Source of the DNA: a bacterium
Lineage (GTDB): Bacteria > Hydrothermota > UBA3073 > JACQXS01 > JAQTXJ01
Reading direction: 5' to 3'
Assembly (NCBI GenBank): GCA_028716385.1
Contig: JAQUPX010000005.1
Location: 204,865-268,864, forward strand
DNA: 64,000 nt
In this document: one piece after another, positions 7,876-16,400 of the stretch
How positions within the stretch are numbered: the stretch's first letter is position 1
Layout of the letters: each line of letters starts with the position of its first letter
Made by a program: the position numbers and the translations under genes
Notes under the pieces: generated by a model
What the model was told of the DNA's origin: nothing
Databases searched by the model: none
What the model saw: only the letters and a program-made list of their open reading frames with translations

Positions 7876-9306
7876 TTATTTCTTTTGAAATATTCCCGTT
7901 TTTACGTTTCTGAATCTTGCCGGTGTAGTACCATGCCCTACAAACATTGTTTGTCCCGGTTCACCTTTCCCGCAATTTGTTACGCCGTAGATTTTCCAGT
8001 AATCGGAATTGCAGAATGCATCGCAGTTCCCCCAGAATTCGGGAGTATATCCGGTGTAAGTAGCGTCTTTTATGGGCTCGCACAATTTGCCGTTCTTTAT
8101 TTTTCGTGCATATTCCGTGCCGAACTGGAAGTTTTCCCGCATATCATCTATACTCCAGGATTTATTGGTTTGTAAAAATAAACCGTCTTTTGTATCTGCA
8201 ATAAGGTCTTCAAGTTTCCAGCTTCCGGGTTCCATATTTACGTTTGTCATTCTTATTATAGGAATGCGGTTCCAACCGTCTGCTCGCATAGCGCCGGAAC
8301 TGTTTCTTCCAATTATAGGAGCAGTTTCGCGGGAAGAAAGATATCCCACGAATATGCCATTTCTTATTATAGGAGTAACCTGAGCCGGCACGCCTTCATC
8401 GTCCCATCCGGCTGTGCCAAGTCCGTTCTCTGTCATAGCATTTGCCGTTATGTTTACGATTTCAGACCCGTATTTGAATTTATCCAATTTTTCGGTAGTA
8501 ACAAAAGAAGCTCCTGCATAAGAAGCTTCCATTCCAAAGACTCTGTCTAGCTCAACCGCATGCCCGATGGATTCGTGAACCTGCAACACAAGCTGGTCAC
8601 TGTCTAATATTATGGTATTGGTTCCGGAAGGACAGGATTCTGCCGTTAACAATTCACAAGCTTCTTTCTGCACGCGGGGCGCATTTTCAAGTAGTTTTAA
8701 GTTACGTACAAACTCATACCCGGATGTTCCATAATTTCCGTAAGAACGTTCCTGCATTTCCCCATTTTTTATGGCTATAGCGCTAACCTCTCCACCGGAA
8801 ACCAAAACAGTCTGCTCTATGAATGAACCTTCGGTTGAAGCGAATATCTTGTAAATACGGCGGAAAGTAAGATGTGAGGAAGATATTTTAACGTCTTCCT
8901 TGCGTAAAATTTTATCCACTTCCAGCAATAAGGAAGTTTTATCTTCAAAAGATAACTTAAACGGGTCTTCTTTGTAAGGAGTACTGTATTCACCGGTAAC
9001 GGGTTTAACTCCCGACAATTTTACTCCGTGAACGCTTTTTGCAAGAGATGATGCTTTTGCTATGTCAATGGCTTGTTTCATAATGTTGTCTATACCGGTA
9101 CCTTCCATTTTGGAACTACTTGCGAATCCCCAGCTCCCGTCCAACAAAACACGAATTCCAAACCCCAAATCTTCCGAACTACTTATGGATTCAACCTGCC
9201 CGTTTTTTACAAATATGTGTTCGGAATTTTCTAATATAACCCTTATATCCCCGTATTCAATACTTTTCGGAAATTTTGATACTACGGTTTTAGCAAAATT
9301 TTTCAT
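7876..9306 (-). CDS. tldD: TldD-family metalloprotease
   Basis: A protein of about 476 residues of the TldD/PmbA (modulator of DNA gyrase) family. The zinc motif HExxxH is present as HESIGH at about residues 244-249, which identifies the catalytic TldD subunit rather than PmbA/TldE. The C-terminal CGKGEPGQ segment is also TldD-typical. I prefer the ATG at 9306 because AGGAGG lies 7 nt upstream; a TTG at 9312 is possible. It is last in the rnfG-rnfE-rnfA-tldD gene run, 43 nt after rnfA. No TldE partner is present in the window. TldD/TldE pairs cleave peptides or unfolded proteins. Confidence 0.93.
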   Translation of the reverse strand: MKNFAKTVVSKFPKSIEYGDIRVILENSEHIFVKNGQVESISSSEDLGFGIRVLLDGSWGFASSSKMEGTGIDNIMKQAIDIAKASSLAKSVHGVKLSGVKPVTGEYSTPYKEDPFKLSFEDKTSLLLEVDKILRKEDVKISSSHLTFRRIYKIFASTEGSFIEQTVLVSGGEVSAIAIKNGEMQERSYGNYGTSGYEFVRNLKLLENAPRVQKEACELLTAESCPSGTNTIILDSDQLVLQVHESIGHAVELDRVFGMEASYAGASFVTTEKLDKFKYGSEIVNITANAMTENGLGTAGWDDEGVPAQVTPIIRNGIFVGYLSSRETAPIIGRNSSGAMRADGWNRIPIIRMTNVNMEPGSWKLEDLIADTKDGLFLQTNKSWSIDDMRENFQFGTEYARKIKNGKLCEPIKDATYTGYTPEFWGNCDAFCNSDYWKIYGVTNCGKGEPGQTMFVGHGTTPARFRNVKTGIFQKK

Positions 9307-9349
9307 AATCAAACCTCCTATTTATTTAATTTATAGATTTCTATTTAAT

Positions 9350-9931
9350 TTAAAGTCCAAATAACCCTTTAAAACCAAGAAACGCAAGCGACATCAACGA
9401 AGCCGTTATGAAAGCAATCGGAGCGCCTCTTAAAGAAGGTGGGATATCGGCGTTGTCTATCCTCTCCCTTACGCTGGAAAGCATTATCATTGCCAGCATA
9501 AATCCAAGCGAGACGCCCAATGTAAAAACTAGGCTCTGTATGAAATTATAATTATAATCTATTATTAAAAAAGCCACACCAAGAATTATACAATTTGTTG
9601 CTATCAATGGAAGATATATTCCTAATGCTTTGTACAACGATGGCCTGCGTTTCTTTAAAAATAATTCCACAAGCTGGACAAGCACGCCTATGACAAGCAC
9701 GAACACCATCGTTCTCAAGTATACCAATCCCATTGGAAGCAATAAAAAGTTATAAACAATCCAGGTAACGGATGAAGAGAAAAACATTACGAATATAACC
9801 GAAACTGACATACCTATAGCAGAACTGAGACGATTTGACGCTCCAATCCATGGACATAACCCGAGAAAACGCATTAAAACGATATTGTTTACAAGAAAAG
9901 CAGATATAAAAATTAAAAATAATGATTGCAT
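9350..9931 (-). CDS. rnfA: Rnf complex membrane subunit RnfA (RsxA)
   Basis: A 193-residue, six-helix integral membrane protein of the RnfA/NqrE family. The two conserved half-membrane cysteines that hold a shared [2Fe-2S] cluster with the partner subunit are present: Cys26 (GLCPWIG) and Cys114 (TNCIILG). Length equals E. coli RsxA. It starts 3 nt after rnfE. Rnf couples ferredoxin/NAD electron transfer to Na+ or H+ movement. The neighbourhood lacks rnfB, rnfC and rnfD. Confidence 0.96.
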   Translation of the reverse strand: MQSLFLIFISAFLVNNIVLMRFLGLCPWIGASNRLSSAIGMSVSVIFVMFFSSSVTWIVYNFLLLPMGLVYLRTMVFVLVIGVLVQLVELFLKKRRPSLYKALGIYLPLIATNCIILGVAFLIIDYNYNFIQSLVFTLGVSLGFMLAMIMLSSVRERIDNADIPPSLRGAPIAFITASLMSLAFLGFKGLFGL

Positions 9932-9934
9932 GAT

Positions 9935-10555
9935 TTACTTTTTATTCCTATTCGAAAGCCAGTTTTTCATTCCCATTAAAAAAGCTATTACAAGAAATCC
10001 ACCGGAAGGAAGTATCATAAAGGCTACCGGCGACGCCGCAAATGCCTTGCCCAAAACTACTTTCCCGAATATTGTCCCATTTCCCAGTATTTCTCTTATT
10101 GTGCCCATCAAAAATATAACGATTGTAAATCCAACCCCAATACCGACTCCATCAAATAAAGAAGCAGCCGGTCCATTTTTTAAAGCAAAAGTTTCTGCCC
10201 GCCCAAAAACTATACAGTTTGCTACGATTAACGGTAAAAAGATGCCGAGTTGGGAATGAATGGCAGGCGCAAATGCTTGCAGAACATAGTCTGCAATCGT
10301 AACAAAAGTTGATATTATAACGATAAATATCGGAATTCTTACCGCATCCGGTATAACTTTCCTTATAAGTGATATTAAGACATTTGAACATGCCATAACA
10401 AAAGTAAAGGCAATTCCCATTCCAAGCGCGCTCAATACATTCGTAGATACGGCAATTACGGAACATAACCCTAACATTAACACAAGAACCGGGTTGTTTG
10501 TCGTTACTCCATCACTAAAGTGTTTCCAGACATTAATTCTTCTTACAATCATCAT
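9935..10555 (-). CDS. rnfE: Rnf complex membrane subunit RnfE (RsxE)
   Basis: A 206-residue integral membrane protein of the RnfE/NqrD family, homologous in fold to RnfA. It has Cys31 (GLCSVIA) and Cys114 (ANCIVFGRAE), the ligands that complete the intramembrane [2Fe-2S] cluster at the RnfA/RnfE interface. A GGAGGG ribosome binding site precedes the start. It is the second gene of the run, 45 nt after rnfG. Internal pseudo-symmetry and the intact Cys quartet argue that this pair is functional. Confidence 0.96.
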   Translation of the reverse strand: MMIVRRINVWKHFSDGVTTNNPVLVLMLGLCSVIAVSTNVLSALGMGIAFTFVMACSNVLISLIRKVIPDAVRIPIFIVIISTFVTIADYVLQAFAPAIHSQLGIFLPLIVANCIVFGRAETFALKNGPAASLFDGVGIGVGFTIVIFLMGTIREILGNGTIFGKVVLGKAFAASPVAFMILPSGGFLVIAFLMGMKNWLSNRNKK

Positions 10556-10600
10556 TTTTGTTTACCCTCCAGCAGATTCTTTTTTTTATCTGCCACCAGC

Positions 10601-11239
10601 TTACAACGAATCCCGACTGCTTGACTCGACAACTTTTGTTTCGATAATTTGTTTTATCTCTAAAAAATGTTTATAGTTATTTATGCCTTCTTTTATGCTA
10701 TTTGTTATAGCGCGGGCTGACATAGTGGCTTCCGGTGTAACGTCAATCGTGCCGCCATCTTTTTTTAGTAAAATATCCGTTTCTTTTTTATTTTCAAGTT
10801 GGTTCTTGATCCACGAGTCATCGGATTTTATCCCTGCCTCTGCCAAACTTGTTGAACATACTCCTTTTATTAATGTGTCGTTCCCTAAACCAATATAAGT
10901 TTCAATGGTTCTGCCAAACTTGTATTGAGAAATCTTGAATACTATTCCGGTCATTTGATTATCCGTATCGTATATCCCCCAAACGGTGTCGGCAACAAGA
11001 GATTTCAGTGAAACGGTTTTTGTCGTTCTTGATAAAGTATCGGATATAGTATAAAAACCCGGTTTATTGGTCGGTAAATAGCTTTTAGCATTGGGAAACA
11101 TTGCCTCTAATAAATTGAATTCCAATCTTCCCGCTTTATCTTTTTCTATTTTTGCATTTGTTATCTGGTAAATTTCCGCAAGTGAAAACGCAGAGACAAG
11201 ACAAACTATAGTGAGGGATAAAATCATCTTCAACTTCAT
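10601..11239 (-). CDS. rnfG: RnfG-like FMN-binding subunit, divergent
   Basis: A 212-residue protein with an N-terminal hydrophobic anchor or signal (residues about 4-21) and a periplasmic domain resembling RnfG/NqrC. The covalent-FMN motif, normally S/T-G-A-T, is altered: DVTPEATMSARAIT near 166-179 keeps the acceptor-position Thr172 and the following Ser/Ala pattern but replaces Ser-Gly by Pro-Glu. It is first in the rnfG-rnfE-rnfA-tldD run and has a strong promoter with the ATG 8 nt after the -10 box. Position and overall pattern support RnfG; flavin attachment is uncertain. Confidence 0.8.
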   Translation of the reverse strand: MKLKMILSLTIVCLVSAFSLAEIYQITNAKIEKDKAGRLEFNLLEAMFPNAKSYLPTNKPGFYTISDTLSRTTKTVSLKSLVADTVWGIYDTDNQMTGIVFKISQYKFGRTIETYIGLGNDTLIKGVCSTSLAEAGIKSDDSWIKNQLENKKETDILLKKDGGTIDVTPEATMSARAITNSIKEGINNYKHFLEIKQIIETKVVESSSRDSL

Positions 11240-11247
11240 TATAGCGA

Positions 11248-11275
11248 ATGTTATGTATTTTTAAAAAATTGTCAA
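11248..11275 (-). promoter_or_regulatory. Promoter of rnfGEA-tldD, leaderless type
   Basis: Minus strand TTGACA (11270-11275), 16-bp spacer, TAACAT (11248-11253). The start codon (11239) comes after only 8 nt, so transcription would begin at or next to the ATG. No Shine-Dalgarno is possible. Confidence 0.85.
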
Positions 11276-11358
11276 GGTTAAATTGCAGTGGAATTTAATA
11301 CCAAATCACTTTCAATACAAACAAAAATCTATGTGGGATGGGAGCGAAAGATGGGTAG

Positions 11359-11378
11359 GTTGGAGCACGTGCTCCAAC
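11359..11378. repeat. Perfect 20-bp palindrome in the 11240-11698 gap
   Basis: GTTGGAGCACGTGCTCCAAC is a perfect palindrome. A sister element with the same GGAGCACGTGCTCC core sits at 27303-27326. The rest of this 459-bp gap holds the rnf promoter at its left edge, degenerate 'atccgtg'-type phrases near 11500-11590 that recur near 13190, 13330, 18590 and 27430, and the promoter of the next gene. Confidence 0.8.
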
Positions 11379-11661
11379 TAATGAGAATTCCTACTTCCTA
11401 TTATAGTCTGCACTTTCCCATAATAATAACTGTTAATAAATATACGAATAACGATTCCTCGATTTTCAATCTCTTATAATCCCTGTTGAAAATTCTTTTT
11501 TGCGTTTTTATCCGTGTTCATCTAAAGTAATTCTTTGTTCGTTTTTTTGTTTCTGCTTTCCGTGTTAATCCGTGTCTGTTATCCGTGGCTAAAATTCTCT
11601 TTGTTGTTTTTTTAGTGTCCGTTATAGGCGACTGTTCTTTTGGTAGTTCGCTTATTCCTTC

Positions 11662-11688
11662 TTGACAAACTCTCCCTTCCCTTATAAA
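11662..11688 (+). promoter_or_regulatory. Promoter of the 11699 secreted-protein gene
   Basis: TTGACA (11662-11667), 15-bp spacer, TATAAA (11683-11688); the ATG at 11699 lies 10 nt later, again a leaderless arrangement. Confidence 0.7.
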
Positions 11689-11698
11689 AAGTGGTAAA

Positions 11699-13096
11699 AT
11701 GAAAACTCTCTTATATTTACTGTCTTTGTTTTATGCGGCTTTAATAAATGCTCAGGATTTTGATTCTCCTGCGATATTCATAAAAGATAAGCAGATCGTT
11801 GACTCTGCCGATGGAATGTGGAATACCGGGGATACGGTTGACCTTATGTTTACGTTAAAAAACTGGGGAATCAACGCCTCAAATGTGCAGGGAACGATAT
11901 CCATTGTCTCCGGAAGAGACTATGTTAATATTATAAATGGAAATGCGGATTTCGGAACAATAGCTAAAAAAGGAATTGGAAATAATTCAAACAGCCGTTT
12001 CAAAATTACTGCTTTTAATAACGCTCCATCTCCTTATACTGCAAACTTCCAACTCCATATTACGGCAGATGGCGGATATTCAAAAGATATTGACTTTGCT
12101 TTGGACATAGAATTACCTCCGGACTTTTTGCTCCCTCCGTCAATCACTTCCGTCTATGGTCTTGCTTTTGACGGATTGTATTTGTGGACGACGGATGATA
12201 GTTCCGCTTCTATATATAAACTAAGTCAACAGGGATACATAATGAGCGGAATACCTGCGCCCGGTGGACAAGGATGTACAGGCTTAGCCTGGGATACTAA
12301 CTCGACTTTGTGGGTGCAAAATAAAAATACTAAAATGATTTACAGGGTAAATCCGGTAACGGGAAATATTATGGCAAACTTCCCATCTCCCGCAACTCAA
12401 TGTCCTGCAGGATTGGCTTTTGACGGGACTGATTTATGGGTATCCGATAAAGATGCTTACAAAATATATAAAGTGAATACTTCAGGGAATGTTCTAGCAA
12501 GTTTTACTATTCCTGTAATACCACAAACTTGTGGTGGACCGATAGAATTGGCGTTCGACCCTCGCGGACCGGATAACGGCAGTTTGGTAGTCTCTATGGT
12601 GCATTGTCATAAGGCAGAACAAGGTATAAGTATTTTTGATTCCGTAACGATATGGGAAATTACGAGGAACGGTTCTCTTGTGTCAAAACATCATTTCCGC
12701 ACGCCGGATGTTAATGGAAAAGCCATAGAAGTCAATCCGGTAACGGGGAAATACTGGGTCAACTCGTTTGTCCCCGGTAAAATATATAGAGTAAAAGGTT
12801 TTTATGAAGTTGCTCTGGATGAAGCTCCGTTTACAAAAGATATGGAATTTGTAAATATAACTCTTAATTCTACGGAACATAAAGTTTGTTTTAATTTCTT
12901 TGTTTCTTCGGAATCAAAAGTGGATATTGGTGTTTATGATACAACAGGGAAAAAAATATATAATATCAATAAAGCTTTTAAGCCGGGCGAATATGCTTTG
13001 AGTTGGAGTTGCAAGAAAGTTTCCCCGGGAAATTATCTTTGCAGTATAAAATCCGGTTCCCTAATGCAAACTAAAAAAATTATAATCCCGAAATAA
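11699..13096 (+). CDS. Secreted propeller-like protein with C-terminal FlgD-like sorting domain
   Basis: A 465-residue exported protein with a signal peptide (MKTLLYLLSLFYAALINAQ). Residues 20-140 look like an Ig/CARDB-type segment (TVDLMFTLKNWG). Residues about 145-370 contain repeated blades of the form GLAFDG..LW..D...IYK (GLAFDGLYLWTTDD, GLAFDGTDLWVSDK), typical of NHL/YncE-like beta-propellers. The last ~80 residues (VDIGVYDTTGKKIYNINKAFKPGEYALSW) match the FlgD-like Ig / type-A sorting domain used for export or surface attachment. Function unknown; it is likely a surface or extracellular binding protein. Confidence 0.85.
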   Translation: MKTLLYLLSLFYAALINAQDFDSPAIFIKDKQIVDSADGMWNTGDTVDLMFTLKNWGINASNVQGTISIVSGRDYVNIINGNADFGTIAKKGIGNNSNSRFKITAFNNAPSPYTANFQLHITADGGYSKDIDFALDIELPPDFLLPPSITSVYGLAFDGLYLWTTDDSSASIYKLSQQGYIMSGIPAPGGQGCTGLAWDTNSTLWVQNKNTKMIYRVNPVTGNIMANFPSPATQCPAGLAFDGTDLWVSDKDAYKIYKVNTSGNVLASFTIPVIPQTCGGPIELAFDPRGPDNGSLVVSMVHCHKAEQGISIFDSVTIWEITRNGSLVSKHHFRTPDVNGKAIEVNPVTGKYWVNSFVPGKIYRVKGFYEVALDEAPFTKDMEFVNITLNSTEHKVCFNFFVSSESKVDIGVYDTTGKKIYNINKAFKPGEYALSWSCKKVSPGNYLCSIKSGSLMQTKKIIIPK

Positions 13097-13441
13097 TATT
13101 GGGACAAGGACGCAGATCCTCGCAGATTATCAAGATTTTTTAAGTTTTTTTGTTGTTAATTCTTTGTTCGTTTTTTGTTTCTGTTTTCCGTGTAAATCCC
13201 TGTCTACCATAGGCAGGCGTGTCTGGTCCGCCTCAGGTGGATTACCCCACAGAAGGCCTTAGCCCCAGACTTCTTGGCGGTGGGAGGGGGTGGCTAATTT
13301 TTCTGTTATCTGTTTTTTATTCGTGTGAATTCGTGTCCATTCGTGGATAATTCTTTCTGTTTTTTATTGTTTCGAATTTGGATTTTGAACTTAGGATTTT
13401 ATTTGATTTTTGAATTTTAATATTTAATTTTGCCGTTTACC
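13097..13441. other. Gene-free stretch with dispersed repeat text
   Basis: Nothing coding seen. It contains phrases of the type 'cgtgtnaatccgtg' and 'gtgtccattcgtgg' that recur in other gaps, plus a GCAGGC-type palindrome near 13210. No convincing terminator for either converging gene. Confidence 0.5.
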
Positions 13442-16400
13442 CTATCTCATCCTTATCAACTTATATGTAAGCTTCCCGTTTGTCTTTAACCTGCAGAAAT
13501 ATTCGCCGCTGCCCAATGTCTTGTTTTTTGTGTCTTTCCCATCCCAATATATAGTATAAGGCCCGGGTATTTGTTTCTCGTTTACAAGGACTTTTACTAC
13601 TTGTCCTAACGAGTTGTAAACTGCAATGTTCACATAAGGGGCTGCCGAACTGCTTGGTACGGAATAATTAATTTTTACCGTTCTATTGCTTGGATTAAGA
13701 CTCTCAAGTTTTAAAGAAAGTGGAAATTTAGTTTCAAGTCTTGCAACTGCAGATACCGGAGTGTGCCAAATGGTATTGCCTGAATTATCCATATCCCCTA
13801 ATTTATACCAGTAAGTAAGCCCTGGCGTTATAGTAGAATCGGGGTACGTGTAACTATTTGGTCCTGCTCCTTTTGCAGGCATTTCTGCAATTTGGGTATA
13901 ATTACCTTCCTTATTCTCTGAGCGGTGTAATATCCATTTTAAGTTGTCTTTTTCCGTCTCGGTAAACCAGTTTAAGCTTATATAGCCTACTTCCGAATTG
14001 GCTGTCATACCGACAAATTCTACGGAGAAAGGACTTCCACAGACAACATATCTGTAGTCATGTTCCGGAGATGTAAAAGAGACAGAACCGGAATAATCAG
14101 CAGCTGATAGTGCGCCCGGAGTTCCTTGTACGCAGTCACTCAATACTGTAGTAACATCACCTGATGCGCCGGCATCGTCGGCTATTGCGCACGAAGCATC
14201 CATAGTGCCGTCGCTTTTTATTCTTGTAAGAAAAGCTTCTCTACTACTCCCCAAATTATCCCCTGTTAGAATATAAGAATTATCAGCAACTTGAATAATA
14301 GACCTTCCACAAGCGTCACTACACTCATAAGAACCCATGCCATCGTCGTCGGGTTCAATTTTTTTTGCCCATTGTTTGGATCCACTACTAGTGAAGTCTG
14401 CTACTACAGCGCCTTTTAATGTATTACCATTTGTTCCTGCCAATATATAATCACCACCGGAACTCTTAATAAGGGAGAAGCCGTTGTAGGCCGTTGAACT
14501 ACCAAGATATTTTCCCCATGTCACGGAAGAACCGTCGGATGCCATTTTCAGAACTAATAACCTATTCCCGCTCGCATCTTTAGCTACAGCGTTGCTCCCG
14601 CCGCCTATCACATAATAACTACCATCCTGCACAATTGAACGTCCATAATTAGTGTAACGTCCGATATTTATTCTTTTTGCGTATGTAACATTACCGGTAG
14701 TGGGTGCTAATTTCATAACTAAAACATCGCTATTCCCGTAGCATGCGACGGTGTCTATTTGAACCATACCTGTCAATACATAATTGCCGTCTGAATCTAC
14801 TATAATGGCACACCCTTCCTCATTCTTGCAAGTAGTATTAACAATATGACTCATCGGATAATAGTTTGCCCAACAATTGGCGCCAATACTGCCGTCACTC
14901 GCAAGTGCTCTTACAGCAAAAACATCGTGGTTAACAGTTCCTGCATAATAATACCCTGTTGCTACGACATAGCTGCCATCCAGAATAACTGAGCTTATTC
15001 GATCCTCGTAAGAAGCGCTGGTAGTATAAGTTTGCGCCCACACGCAAGCACCGCTGCTATTTAGTTCTGTAAGAAGACACTGAGTAGTTCCTGTTCCCCC
15101 TATTATATACGTATTATCTGATGCACCGGTATAGCAACCTGTCCAACTTGTCATAGCATCGCCACCATACTCTGACCAGGTAACAGCGCCATTGGCATCC
15201 ATTTTTCGAATTCCAAAGGACTTGCTATAAAGTTTGCCTACCATTAAATATCCGTCCGATATGCTAAAAATTTGATATCCTATATCGTCATGATCTGTAA
15301 GTCCCCCATCCTTTGTGTTATAAAAAGAAGATCCGCTTTTTTGTGTGCTAACATCATTAGTTATAGTGAAATCTGCGGCGCTTGTATCACCGCCGTCAGT
15401 GCAGGTAGCGTCAAGACGAAGAACTCTTACCCTCGCAGTAGTAGTGGTTGTTACGGACGGAACCGGTGACCAGCTATAAGAACCGACATCCGGGGTGCTG
15501 GCAATTATTGAAGTCCAGTCTACCCCGCTGTTCACAGAATAGTCTAAGCTTACGTTTCCACCGTATGCTGAATTTATTGCAGTCCATGTTATAGAATAAG
15601 CAACCCCACTGGTTAAATTTTCTCCTCCATCGGGCACCGTAATGTCTATTTTCCCTGCTACGATTCCCGTGCATACGCCGGATGTGTTACCTCCACACGA
15701 ATTTGTTGACCATACATAGTAACTATAAACCCCTGCATTCGCAGTAGTTATGTTATCAACGTAACTTCCTATATTAGCGGCTGCGCTCCCTATACCCGCG
15801 CCATTACGATAAATGACGAATTTATCTTCATTGCTTGAATTATCGGTCCATGTTATTGTTATATTAGTGCAATTATCGGTTGTTGCTGTCGGACTGGTCG
15901 GAGCAGGCGGACTAAATAATGCCGTTCCCGTGCATACACCGGATACGTTTGACCCGCAGGCATTCGTTGCATATACCTGGTAACTAAAAGGCCCACCGGT
16001 AGTAAACGCAGGACTGTTATCAATGTAACTTCCTATGTTGGCAGCTGCGCTCCCTACACCCGTACCGTTACGATAAATGATGAATTTTGTTTCATTGTTT
16101 GCATTGTCGGTCCAGGTCACTGTTACCTGATTACAAGCGCCTACTGCCGTTCCAATAGTCGGAGCAAGCGGAGTAGTTGCTGCCGTTCCCGTGCACACAC
16201 CGGATACGTTTGACCCGCAGGCATTCGTTACGCATACCTGGTAACTAAAAGGCCCTCCGGTAGTAAATGCAGGACTATTATCAATGTAACTTGCTATGCC
16301 GGCATTTGCACTTCCTACACCCGTGCCATTACGATAAATGATGAATTTTGTTTCATTGCTTGAATTGTCTGTCCATGTTACTGTTATCCCTGCGCCACAA

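Noticed and set aside
9350-11239. Na+-translocating NQR operon
   Set aside because: The subunits could also be called NqrC/D/E, but no NqrA, B or F is present and the lengths match RnfG/E/A better.
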